This document shows, one piece after another, positions 22,325-32,678 of a stretch of 64,000 bases of DNA. Origin of the DNA: Amoebophrya sp. A120 (Eukaryota; Sar; Dinophyceae; Syndiniales; Amoebophryaceae); the NCBI GenBank assembly GCA_905178155.1, contig CAJINV010000005.1:798564-862563 (forward strand). Direction: 5' to 3'. Numbering within the stretch: the stretch's first letter is position 1; every line of letters begins with the position of its first letter. The notes below the pieces were generated by a model that made no database searches, was not told the DNA's origin, and saw nothing but the letters and a program-made list of their open reading frames with translations. Both the position numbers and the translations under genes were made by a program.

Positions 22325-24446
22325 TCACTTGTTCTTCTCGGCTTTCTCTTTCCCCTTCTGAATGATCTGCTCAAACAGCTTAACCCGGTCGCTGACCTTC
22401 ACTTTGCCCGCCGGCTTTGCACTCGGCGACGACGAGGAGGGACTCCCATCCTGTTCCGCAGCAGCGGCCGAGACACCAGAAGCGGATGCAGAAGCCATCG
22501 CGGTGGCGTCACCCTGCTCGGTTTTTTCTTCGCTCTCTTGCTTTTCCTCCTGCACGATGACCGGCTCCATCGTCACAACGCCATCGTCCGCACTAACCAC
22601 CGGTCGCGCCGTATCCTGAGGAAAAACGTACCCACGCCAGAGTTGTAATGCAGATTTGCAAAGACAGGAAGACTTGTAATGCGCATCCCCATGAGAGGCA
22701 TTTCCAATCGTGTTTTGGAATTTGTGATGCTGTGAACAGGATGAGCAGATGAGTCTGTGATGCAGCTGCACTTGCTAACCAGCACTACACTGCGGAGTGC
22801 AATTTGTCATGCGTGACTCCCAAAACTCCTAGGTTTGTGTTGCAAAATCCCCATCCTGACTCTGGTGTGGGGACGTTTTTACTCAGGATACACCGCCGGC
22901 TCCGCCTCGACCGTCGCACTGTCCGCGTCCGCGCTGGCGCTCGCGTCGCCCTCCACGCGTTCACCACTCGACGGTCCGCCGCGGGTCATGTCGAAGTACT
23001 CCGTTTTGATTTTTGACGGCGACATTTCTTCTGTTTTGTTCTCCCCGGCCGCGGGAGATTCTTCCAAAGTCGCTTCTGCAGCTTGGAACATCGGGGAAGA
23101 GGAGCCGGATTTCTTGCTCTCGTCTTCTTCACAGAGGGTCTGGAAAAGTTTGGCGTCTTCCGAGAGTTGTTGCTCTTCTGCTTTATTTTCCTCCTTCTTT
23201 TCCTTAACCGCCAAAGCAGCACCAGGTTCATCATCTTCCGGAGCAGGGGCAGACGGGGCAGCGTCGGGGGCAGCCTCGGGGGCAGCAGACGTTTTGCTTT
23301 CAACGTCCTCAGCAACCGGCGGACTGGTCACTCCGGTCTTCTCGTCTTCCATTGGTGTGCTGGTTTCTGGTTCTTGTTGTTTTTCACCATCAGCAGGAGA
23401 TGTCGCTTCTTTCATTTCCACATCTGGTTTCTCCTCCTCGTCGCCCTTCGCCTTCTCCGTCACAACCTCAGCTGTTTTCTTCCCGGCAGTTGTATCCGCC
23501 TCTTCAGAGGAGCTCGGTGACGCCTGTTTCAGCTGCGATACCCGCCCGAACTTTTTCGCGGACGGCTTCATCCCAGCCGCGGTGGGTATCGCACGAAAAA
23601 AGTGTTACAGTTACACATTGTGTTGCAAGACCGGCAACAGAGACAACCTTTCTCATGCAGGAAACGCTTGGGAGCCTCGTTTCCTTCCTATTTTCCCTTA
23701 TCCTTATGATCTTCGCATTACAAGTTTTCTCTGCACACACAAAGAAAATTTGTGATGCAGAACTCCAACCAATGTGTAACTGTAACACTTTTTTCTTGTG
23801 ATAGTGGGGGTGCTGCCAGCAGTAAGGGAGGAGGAGGAACCACCGCCGTTGAACTTGGCCATGCGTTCCTTGATGGACAGCGGTTTGTTGGGGTCAGTAC
23901 TTGCTTTCACCATGACGGCATCCGGTTGTTCGACAGCGGGTTTAATACTGGGCTTCTCATCATCCTCAGTGGTGATCGCCTTCTTCCCCGCGGAAGTAGG
24001 GGATTGGTCGTTGTCGCCTTTGAACACCGGGAGCTCGCCTGCTTTCAAGGGTTTTGACTCAGTCTCAGTCGCGTCGTCTGTGGTCAAATCGATCAAGTCG
24101 TGCTCCTTCGTGAGTTCCTCGACAGTGGAAACTTTTAGCCCCTCCATGGGCGGAATGAGCGTCTCAACTTCTGCATCCTTTTTCTCGTTGGGGGACGTCG
24201 GTGCGAGGAAGCCCTTCTCCTGTGGTGACATTGAGATTTTGGTTCAGATCGCCATGAAAACCAAGAAACAATCACACATCACACAGGCACACCGACCGGG
24301 ACTTTCAAGCTGCATCGGAATCGTCAAGAAAAAATACTTACCGTCGACTCCGTTAATGCTTGAGACTTGATGGCAATGGCGAATTCCGGCAAGCACAGCG
24401 CCACGCTGATGCGGGCAAGTTTTCCAGACGAGCGCATCACGACCAT
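22325..24446 (-). CDS. Acidic low-complexity protein with twin basic motifs, 497 aa
   Basis: Exons 24446-24342, 24219-23804, 23581-22891 and 22606-22325 sum to 1494 nt in frame. The first intron is GT-AG (GTAAGTATTT...CACCACAG, 122 nt); the other two are introners. The protein is dominated by Glu, Lys, Ser, Pro and Ala and is probably disordered. Two short motifs stand out: SIKERMAKF near the middle and SDRVKLFEQI at the C-terminus, with a weaker KFGRVSQLKQ between them. Together they look like a repeated basic-hydrophobic helix. No signal peptide or membrane segment. I cannot name a family; a scaffold or cytoskeleton-binding role would be a guess from the repeated motif. The first exon supplies the only upstream ATG in phase. 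Confidence 0.7.
22612..22890. mobile_element. Introner element 5, family 2
   Basis: 279 bp in the acidic protein gene. Ends TATCCTGAGGAAAAACG and complement. Flanks CGCCG (22607-22611) and CACCG (22891-22895), one mismatch. Removal joins EPAV to RPVV in frame. Nearly identical to element 10. Confidence 0.9.
23587..23803. mobile_element. Introner element 6, family 4
   Basis: 217 bp in the acidic protein gene. Ends TATCGCACGAAAAAAGTG and its near complement; inverted repeats of about 35 bp. Perfect flank GTGGG (23582-23586, 23804-23808). Removal joins GSTPT to AAGMK in frame. Confidence 0.92.
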
Positions 24447-24847
24447 GATGAAGTAAAAATCTTTGCGTTTTGCGGCTTGAAAAAAATGCTTCAAAGGAAA
24501 CGCGGTAAAGAAAAGGTGGAGAAAGAAACGGCAACGGCAAGCTATTTGGCGTTCGGCATCGAAGTTCTTCTACCAGTCCTTCTTTGATTTCGACACACAA
24601 ACAGGGAGAGGGATGAACCACAACACGAAATAAAAAACAAGGAACGCAGCAACAGACCAAAAGAACCAAGAAGAACAAGATCCAGATTATGAACGCGTAA
24701 CAAACAAAATATATGACCGTTTGAAGCAGGGCAGCATGTATGTCGAACCTGAGTCCGTTTCATTTGATTCTGGGAAATTTTGTTCTCTACAATTTTTTTG
24801 TGGAAAAAAAGAATTCGAAACATCGCGAACAGACTTGTTCCTCTAGG
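24447..24847. other. Spacer, nothing recognised
   Basis: About 400 AT-rich bases between the acidic protein start and the secreted coiled-coil stop. No feature recognised. Confidence 0.4.
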
Positions 24848-25654
24848 TTACAAAACAATCTTCGTACTTGGCGCGGCTAGGCGCAGCTCTTCGAGTTGCT
24901 TTCCAGACAACATTTTCCCGTTAGCCGCATCCGCGCACATTTGTTTCACCTTTGTTATGCGCTGCATCATCGCGTGGGCCATCTTGAGCATCGTGTGATA
25001 GTGGTGGTGCTGGATCTCCCGTTGCTTCTTGTAGTAGTCGATGACTTTTTTCTTTTGCTCCAGCAAGAAGGATTTTCCCTCGTTCTGCAGTGTAACATAC
25101 TCCTTTTCCTGCTTCGAAACCCTGTCCGCGGCTCGCTTTTCCTGCGCATTGGCGCGCTTGATGTCGCCTTTGAACTTTTCGTACATCTCTTGCAGCAGCG
25201 GCACCATGATTGCCGGGCCCATCGCTTTACCGATCAGGCTGCCAACCATGCCTCTACTGCCCAACCTAGCCTTGCTGTTCTTCTGCAACTGTTCGTAAGC
25301 GGCCTTGACGTCAGCGGGCATAGTTGCCGTGATATCGCTGGCCGCTTTATTCTTGTTGTTGGGTGAGCCTGCTTCTCGGTTCAGTAGCAGCTCCTTCGTA
25401 AACTCGAAGAGGGAGTAAACCCGCGAGATGTGGTTCTGCAGGATGGCCTCCTGTTGCGTGATGTCTTTCAAATCCGCACGCGCTTCCAAACGAGCGGAAA
25501 GCAGCATGCTCTTGCCGCGAGCATTTCCGCTGTCCGCTGAAGAGTTCTCAACTGCCGCAGCGACTTGTGACCGCAGTTGCACAGCATCGACCGCCAGGAG
25601 CTCGGTCCAGGTAGCTACGCAGCTTAGAAAGGTGGCGATGTGCACCAGCTTCAT
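24848..25654 (-). CDS. Secreted coiled-coil protein, 268 aa
   Basis: Single exon with ATG at 25654. The N-terminus (KLVHIATFLSCVATWTELLA) is a good signal peptide with cleavage expected near residue 20-25. The mature part is helical and rich in Lys, Gln, Glu and Ala. It contains heptad-like stretches from about 60 to 110 and 165 to 240 and a Gly/Met/Pro-rich hydrophobic segment near 135-155 (GSLIGKAMGPAIMVPLL) that could insert in or lie on a membrane. A His cluster (HHHYH) falls near residue 220. I do not recognise a family. Spacing to neighbours does not suggest a shared transcript. Confidence 0.7.
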   Translation of the reverse strand: MKLVHIATFLSCVATWTELLAVDAVQLRSQVAAAVENSSADSGNARGKSMLLSARLEARADLKDITQQEAILQNHISRVYSLFEFTKELLLNREAGSPNNKNKAASDITATMPADVKAAYEQLQKNSKARLGSRGMVGSLIGKAMGPAIMVPLLQEMYEKFKGDIKRANAQEKRAADRVSKQEKEYVTLQNEGKSFLLEQKKKVIDYYKKQREIQHHHYHTMLKMAHAMMQRITKVKQMCADAANGKMLSGKQLEELRLAAPSTKIVL

Positions 25655-26439
25655 CTTGGCCGCCCTGGGTTCCCTTCACAATCACGCTCTACAGATGAAA
25701 ATTTGAACCGACTGCAACAACCATACTTGTATGATTCAGATTCAGACGATTTTGAAAAACTGCGCGGATCCAAAATCGCAGCCGTCACAAAAAGATGGCT
25801 CGAAACCCAGTCGATGTCGCTCACCACATTCAATGTCGGCGCAACACATCAACAACCCCAGAAGAACAGCGAAAGAGATAGCAGGCTTGCGAACCAAAAC
25901 CATTGATTTCTTCTGTGTGAGATTTTCACTCGCAGCTGTATCTGCGCTTCTAGTGTACAAATGTCCATCTCGGCAGAAATTTGTTGGTGCTGATAAATAC
26001 ATGATTACCCCGTTGCAAATCAAGCTAAAATTGTAGTTGCTAAGAGAAAAATATCCGAAACAAAAAGGTGTACATTGTTGAAACTAAGCAAATTGAAACA
26101 AAAATCTTGTACATGAGGTGTAGAATTCTAAGTGAGAAAGTTTCTTCGAAAGTAAGCCATCAAACAAATACGTAAAAAACATTTTACAGTGTTGCTAACA
26201 AATCGGTTTCATGCCTACGTGCTTCCGTCAAATAAGATTCCGTTGATTCTAAAAAATTTTTTTTTCGGTTTCGCTACAAAGTCTAAAATCATCACACTGC
26301 CAAGAAAAACGTCGATTATCCATTTGTTATAGTTGCTTATCTATGAAATTTTGCCGGTAACAAGAAAATAACTACCACTTGCTTCTCCCAAAGAGCATTC
26401 TAAAGAAGATTCGGATCGATTTTCTTTTTCGCACTCCGT
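25655..26439. other. Spacer, nothing recognised
   Basis: Strongly AT-rich 785 bases with short frames only. A clear composition drop against the flanking genes. No repeat or RNA gene recognised. Confidence 0.45.
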
Positions 26440-28808
26440 CTAATGCCCTGCACCCGCTCCTGCACCGTCCGCGGCGTTATCCCCACCGGCGCCCATCATA
26501 CCTGCCTGCGCCTGCACGACGAACGGGTCCCGCGCTTTGCCCCAGTGCGCCTTGGCGAACTTCGAGGCCGCTCTGCCCTCCAGCGCCCTGCCCCGTTCCT
26601 TCTGCATCATGCGCTGCGCGTTCGCCTGGCGGGCAATAGCCCGTTCGTGCTTCGGGTACATGATGCGGACAACCTCCATGATCCGCTTCATGCCCTCGTA
26701 GCTGACGGCGCCGCTGTAGTGCTCCCCAAGGAGCTGCAGGAACTCGTACCTGGAATAGGTATTGCGGGAAGAATGAATCATGCCTTCATGCATGCAAGTG
26801 ACAAGTTGAGTGTATTGTCATCATCCACCAGCACCATGCAGCACAAATGAATTCCAGCGATGAAAAAAGAAAAAACAACTCTAAGCAGCTTTACATTTCT
26901 TTCTTCTCCAAAGTCGGCTTGCCTTTGCAGTTCACCACGCCCCACAATTCCAGGTTGGCCAACATTCTGTCGCTGTCCAAGACGTACCCCATCTCCGGCG
27001 CGTAGGGCTCGTGGTAGTGCTCTTCGTCCGTTTTCTTCGCTCTCTGCAGAAAGAAAGTCCGCAAGTTTTTTTTCTCGTTCTTGAAGTAGTCGCGGTGGAG
27101 CAGCACCAAAATCTCCCAGGTCTTCTGCTGCAGGTCCGTCCAGGTCTTCCGCGGCCTCTGCAGCCACTTTTCGTTGATCTCCCGGAACGCCGCGTTTTCT
27201 TCCAGCCATTCAAAATGGTCCGACGCCTTGTCCTTGAAGGTGTACCCCCGTCTGCCGTCGTAGCACCGCTGCTCCTCGATCGCGGCGAGAATGCGCTTCT
27301 GGTTCAAGGCTTGCCGGGTGAAGGAATAGGACTTCGCGAAGGCGGCGGTCATATCTGAAAATGTAAATGGGGAGATGTAGTTTACAGCGTTAACTACGAA
27401 CAACTCTGCAATGCAGAAGCACAACCAAGTAGATGCGGTTGCAGATTGAGATTTACTTCTGCAGAGCATAACAAATAATCTCTCATGCGAGAAAGGAACC
27501 ACACTGTCTTATACCTTTCAACCCCTTCAGTCCCTTCTTCGACGTGAACAGATTCCGCAAAGCCAATTCATTTTCCCTTTCCATTTCCGAAAACTATCCT
27601 GATCAAAAACGTCCCCAGAGTCAAGATGAAGATGTGAAATCTGCTAGACAAATCACACAGCTTTGGTTGTTTGGCATGACAACTTTTTCCTCGTAGTGTG
27701 ATCCTGCTTAGCTAGCTCAGAAGCATCACAGATCTGGCACAGCATGCTGATCCTAGCATCACAAATCCCAAAACACGAAGAGAAAATGCTTCTCATACGG
27801 CTCCGCATGAGAAACTTTTTTGGCATGCAGAATTGCATGACAACTCTGGGGTGGGGATGTTTTTACACGGGATAAAAACGCCATGGTCTTCATCAAGGGT
27901 TGGTGTTCGATGATTTGGTACTATCCAAGAAAAAAACGTTGTTAGTGTAAATTTGTGATGCGCAACATTCAAGCTGATTGCGACTGTTATGCTTGGCATG
28001 CATCGTAGGGCTCATTGAAGGGCGTTTTCACGTAGTATCTGCGCATGACAGGTTTTTGCTGCCATGCGAGAGATATTTGTCATGCTAATCCCCCAAGAAA
28101 GTTACACCTACAATGTTTTTTTCTTGGATAGGTACGGCTGCGCTTTCTGGCACTCCACCGTGGGTCGCAGGTAAATCGGCTCCATCAAGTTCCAGGTCTG
28201 CTGGGCGCCGCACGGATAATTGGTGAGGTAACGGTAGTTGGAGATGATCGGCTCGCCGGACCGGTGTTCCCGTTGCAGCGCATTGAAAGCGATCAGTTTT
28301 CGGCTCGCGTCACCGTAGTCATGACGGAAAGCTTCCTCGGCGACCTGACAGAGCATAATTTCTTGAGTGGCTTTGGAATAAACAAAGCAAGCATGCACAC
28401 TGAGATGCGGCATCACAAAGAATTAACATTAAGTAATTTCTATCTTCAAAATAAACATTTCTATACATGCGGTTGGTAGAGACTGAGCCGGTAGAGTTCC
28501 TCCAACCTCGGGTCCTTCCAGGTCTTCGCCTTAATCTCCGCTTCCTTCTGCACGATTCCCCGCGCCGGCGCTTTTTTCTCCTCCACCTGTGGCTTGATCT
28601 TTACACCCGCGGCCGCCAACCGCTCCAGTTCCTGCTGCCGCTCGATCGCATCCACTTTCGCGTCGCACTCGTCGATCGCCTTGAACGCCTTCTCACGGGC
28701 AAGGGTCGCCTGCAGCTGCTGGAATCTCTCATGGTCCTTTTGGCGCTGCTGGTACCGTTGCCGGAAGTTGACTCCGGTCTCGATACGGTTCACTCCGCCC
28801 GTCGTCAT
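26440..28808 (-). CDS. Unknown conserved-looking protein, 480 aa, six exons
   Basis: Exons 28808-28467, 28344-28131, 27916-27875, 27589-27515, 27354-26895 and 26749-26440 sum to 1443 nt in frame. Introns 1, 4 and 5 are GT-AG; introns 2 and 3 are introners 8 and 7, leaving a 42-nt exon between them. The N-terminal third is a Gln/Arg/Glu-rich coiled coil. The middle is globular, with Tyr, Trp and His residues (SNYRYLTNYPCGAQQTWNL), and the next part is Trp-rich with FKNEKKNLRTFF. The last part has basic helices and ends in a Gly/Ala tail. No signal peptide or membrane segment. I do not recognise the family. The composition resembles axonemal or microtubule-associated proteins of protists, but this is a weak impression. 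Confidence 0.72.
27595..27874. mobile_element. Introner element 7, family 2
   Basis: 280 bp. Left end TATCCTGATCAAAAACG, right end diverged (ACACGGGATA). Perfect flank AAAAC (27590-27594, 27875-27879). Removal joins KTMAF to SEMER in frame. Diverged from elements 4, 5 and 10, so probably an older copy. Confidence 0.9.
27922..28130. mobile_element. Introner element 8, family 4
   Basis: 209 bp, the shortest copy. Ends TATCCAAGAAAAAAACG and near complement. Perfect flank GGTAC (27917-27921, 28131-28135). Removal joins AQPY to QIIEHQ in frame. Confidence 0.9.
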
Positions 28809-29633
28809 GATCGATGTTTTTGGTTGAATGAAGTTGTTGTATCGTTTAAGTAGATGATGATTTTGTTTTTCTTTTGGCTTCTACTCAGTTTTGTGCTTTG
28901 CGAGAACCAACTTGGTCTTTTTTCTTGAGACTTCTAGCTCAGTAACGATCCCCAAAAAAAAATTCTTGTTTTTGAATTGATCGAGAAAAAGTACGTAAAT
29001 ATTCGGAAAAAAAGGCTCAAAGGCGGAAATGCCTCACTTTTGCAAGTGGTACACGTCCGCGATACCTTGACGACGACGAAAGATCTAGATCAGTGTGCAA
29101 CCACGACACGAGTTTTTACTACTGACGAGGATGACCACACAACGATCTACGACAATGAATACTTAGACGATCACAGAAGAGACGTTGACGAATAGCAACA
29201 AATTCTGATTCTTACGATTTTTCCGCCGAAGGTCAAGAATTTTCAGTGCGTAGTACTCAAAAATCGATGCTTTTCTGATTCCGTTTTTGCCTGCTTTACC
29301 TGTACCGAAAATGACGTCTTTTTCTTCTTTTTTCTGAGTTGGCGAGGTCTAGAAAACTGATGTGAAGAACACTGCTCGGAGCTTTCAGCACGGTGAAAAT
29401 AAACGCTGAAGGACAACGAACTCGTTCGTCCCACTGTCGCGCTGCTTGGTTTTGATGCTTTGTTCCAACGAAATTTTCCGAAGCACAACCAGAATCTCGA
29501 AAAACAATTTAGAAGTTCAACTCCATCAGAAGTTTTTTGTCTGCAAACATCACATCAGAAATGAAATAATTTTTGCAACGTTTTTTATTCGGTAAAGCTA
29601 GAAGCACTATCGTAGCTCCCTTCACTGCTTCCT
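28809..29633. other. Spacer, nothing recognised
   Basis: AT-rich 825 bases between two minus-strand genes. Short frames only and no recognised repeat. Confidence 0.4.
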
Positions 29634-31005
29634 TCATGGCAGATCCGAGTCCAACACATCTAGCCGCTGGAAGATGCGGTTGGACAGGAATTGAAACCGG
29701 CCCTGGCGCGACCCGAGGTGCATGCCCTCGGACCAGTCCTGGACCTTGATGAAACCGCCGGGTCCTCGGTCCGGGTTGTCATAGTACTCATCTTCGCCAT
29801 CACGGCGACGCTGATTGTTTTTGTTCGTCATCCCCCCGCCCGGTTTCTTCCTGCCCGGCCGCGCACCGCACTGGCGTTGCGTAGACGCCCGCCGGTTGCT
29901 TGAAGTTTGCTTCTTGTTAGTACTAAAACTCTCATAGTCGTCGCCGAGGTCTTGAACCGAGACGTTGTTCAGTCCCCGGCGGTATCAAATGTAAAAATGT
30001 CTGGGTCTGCGAGAATGCGCGACTTGTCATGCAGCTTTTCCATGACCCACGAAGCCTGGAATGCAGGATCTAGCATGACAGATTCTGTGCGATCTCTCTC
30101 ATGCCTATCCTGCATGACAAACTCCCTCCCGACTTGGCCAAAACTGGACGACTTTTGGTAATCATGCAACACAGATTTTTGCATGCTTCAGACTTAGCAT
30201 TACAAGTTGCATTCTTCCAGACCCAGACATTTTTACATTTGATAGGCGGCGTGCCCGCGCAATCCGAGCGGCAATCACGGGGTCGGGCGCTAGGCGTGGG
30301 GGCGTTTCGCGGACTATCCTGAGGAAAAACGTCCCCACGCCAGAGTTGTAATGCAGATTTGCAAAGACAGGAAGACTGGTAATGCGCATCCCCATGAGAA
30401 CCATTTCCAGTCGTGTTTTGGAATTTGTGATGCTGTGAACAGGATGAGCAGATGAATCTGTGACGCGGCTGCACTTGCTAACCTGCACTACACTGCAGAG
30501 CGCAACTTGTCATGCGTGACTCACAAAACTCCTAGGTTTGTGTTGCAAAATCCCCATCCTGACTCTGGTGTGGGTACGTTTTTACTGAGGATACGGACGT
30601 GCTCCGTGGAAGCCGAGCGGACGGTGGAGATGTTGCCGCGCCGGAGCGTGCGCCCAGTTCGGTGGGGCGTGGCGGGAGGACCTGAGAGGAGGAACAAGAA
30701 GGGGGTTGACGTCTATATTTCCTGGACGTGAGCAATATTCAGCTCATAGGCCGTTGTAGAAACGAAATGAGAACTACGTCTACAACGATGAAATAACTTT
30801 CAAAACGAACATCTGTCTGGTAAGCAAGTCGAAGTTTGTTTGGCATAGGCATGCTAGCATGAAGTACAAAAAACCCAAACGTTGTACCATGGCCGGTTTC
30901 CCGCACTGGTGAAGGCACATTCCGATCGTTTGGATCGAGAATTGAAGGGTCTTCTGGCCGGTCGAAATCGGTAGAAAACCCACCGGCACCGCACCGCTCC
31001 ACCAT
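29634..31005 (-). CDS. Unknown basic protein, 204 aa or longer
   Basis: Exons 31005-30888, 30681-30594, 30309-30245 and 29977-29634 sum to 615 nt in frame. The first intron is GT-AG (GTACAACG...CTCTCAG); the other two are introners 10 and 9. The protein is Arg-rich in the middle (ARIARARRRG), then has polar low complexity, and ends in a more ordered part (GGFIKVQDWSEGMHLGSRQ...). The frame above the ATG at 31005 stays open for about 200 bases without another ATG and ends at a possible acceptor, so an upstream exon may add residues. No domain recognised. The C-terminal segment looks globular and is the best search query. Confidence 0.65.
29983..30244. mobile_element. Introner element 9, family 1
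   Basis: 262 bp. Ends TATCAAATGTAAAAATG and exact complement. Perfect flank GGCGG (29978-29982, 30245-30249). Removal joins ARARR to RGLNN in frame. Confidence 0.93.
30315..30593. mobile_element. Introner element 10, family 2
   Basis: 279 bp. Ends TATCCTGAGGAAAAACG and near complement. Perfect flank CGGAC (30310-30314, 30594-30598). Removal joins STEHV to RETPP in frame. About 15 mismatches by eye against element 5 over its length. Confidence 0.93.
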
Positions 31006-31268
31006 TTCTGCGGTCCTTGTGTCTACTTGCAGTGCTGGAATAAATAAGGGTGCTGCGCCGTCGCTTGAAGTTGCTGTTGCTTTAGTTTGCTGCAATAGAG
31101 AAGCAGTTTTTGCAGAAATTATATCTTTCGTTCCTTGCTGTTGTGCTTCGAAAAATTTCGGTCGAAACGGAAACTTGTCGCCAAACCGTCGTAGTCGCAG
31201 TCGAAGTGGTCTGATTCAAAAAAAAAAACCGGTCGTTGAGAAAAAAAGCCCGAACCAACTCAATAAGT

Positions 31269-31514
31269 TCAGCACGAAGTAGAAGAACCACCGCGCAGCT
31301 GGAGAACCATGTGAATAATCGAGCCAGGTTTTACGTTGTAATCTTGGAGTTGACACTCGTCTGACATTTGCTTTCCCAGGTAGATGAGTCGGATCTGTTC
31401 CATCTGAATGCCCTCCTTCTCCTGCAACGCCTCCTTGACGTGCTTCACGAAGTTGTCGGGCTCGAAGTTGAAATTCGACTTCCGCCCCGTCAGCGTCTTG
31501 ATCGAGATCTGCAT
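31269..31514 (-). CDS. NEDD8/RUB-like ubiquitin-family protein, 81 aa
   Basis: Single exon, ATG at 31514. It has the full ubiquitin-fold length, starting MQISIKTLTG and reading LIYLGKQMSDE around the equivalent of Lys48, then VLQLRGG followed by a five-residue tail SSTSC that a protease would have to remove. The segment EKEGIQMEQIRLIYLGKQM fits NEDD8/RUB and ubiquitin alike. The residue before LRGG (position 72) is Gln: ubiquitin has Arg there and NEDD8 usually Ala. This argues against plain ubiquitin. NEDD8 modifies cullins and activates cullin-RING ligases. The N-terminal half diverges from ubiquitin. It could also be another ubiquitin-like modifier. Confidence 0.78.
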   Translation of the reverse strand: MQISIKTLTGRKSNFNFEPDNFVKHVKEALQEKEGIQMEQIRLIYLGKQMSDECQLQDYNVKPGSIIHMVLQLRGGSSTSC

Positions 31515-32678
31515 TGTTCTGAAGACTCGATAGAAGCTGAAATAACCAGGTTAGAAGTTGAGATGGAGTTGTAACCAGAACTTTTTGTGTTTTGCTCTAC
31601 TTCTGTCGTGTAGTAGCTGCTAGAAGCGACAATATTAATCTCACTATGAATAAGCCGCTGCATTTTGAATGTGAGTTTTGTAGTTGAAGCGAGGTTTTCG
31701 TTTTAGTGCTCTTTGTGTACAACAAAAAGTCAATAAATCGAGACTGTACAAAAGGAGATCCTTAGAGGCAACAACTCGGGGTAAGGACCTTGTTGTAGAA
31801 GTTTTTGGTATTTTTCATTATTCATTCCAGCAAATGCAGCTTTTCTGTTTTGCATCCAACAAGATCAGCCCTTTTTCTTGCGATTGTATCGTTACTCTTT
31901 GTCGTGTACGTGTGTTGCGTCAGGCACGGACGTTTGACGAACCGAAAGTTAATTTGCAGGTGAAATCTCTCCTATGGGTAAGTTCCGACTTTTTGGCCTT
32001 TAGGCTGCAGTCTTTGCTCGGCACCGAATCAGCCGTAGCTCCTTAGCCGTGTACGAGTCTAGAAAAACGAATCCAACATGCGCACGACGACCGAACAATT
32101 TTACGAAGTTCTTCATCAAGAAATCTTCTACGAGCCGTTTCATAGGACAACGTATATATAAATCGTTTCGAATCCTTAGGTGTGGTTTTCTGCCGAGGCG
32201 TTAACCTCTGCCAGCCAGTGCTATCATCTTCAGGTTTAGAAGTTCACGGTCTGTCATTCAATTATTAGCTCTTCATCACGAAAAAAAGCTCTAAGAACTG
32301 CTATTATACCCAGCAAGAACTTCTTGATCACTTGAAGTGCAATTTGCATTTGCAATCGGTTTTTTCAAAAAAACCTCCATGCACCTCCACACGTTTCCAC
32401 CTTTGCCGCCCTTTCGTCTGCTCACTTTTCCCAACTGTTCGATTTGCAATTGTCACAGGGCGCGGAGCTATTCTTCCCGCATGTACTGCAGCTGTGACGA
32501 AAGCAAACCAATTCCCCAACCTCCATCCACCGCACCACGATCGTCGAAAAGCGCTGCTAGGGCTCCTCGTCACCGGAAAGTTGTAATTCGGGTCACAACA
32601 ACTTTTTGTTGCCTTTCCTCTCCCACAGGAAACTGTTGCAAATGAATGTCCACCAGCAACTACTATCCTGTGTTCTCC
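31515..32678. other. Spacer, nothing recognised
   Basis: About 1.2 kb between the NEDD8-like start and the RCC1-protein stop. Short frames on both strands and no repeat or RNA gene recognised. Confidence 0.4.

Noticed and set aside
29983-30593. Paired repeats considered as a CRISPR-like array
   Set aside because: Repeats are inverted, not direct, they bound elements of different families, and there are no unique short spacers or cas genes; the context is eukaryotic coding sequence.
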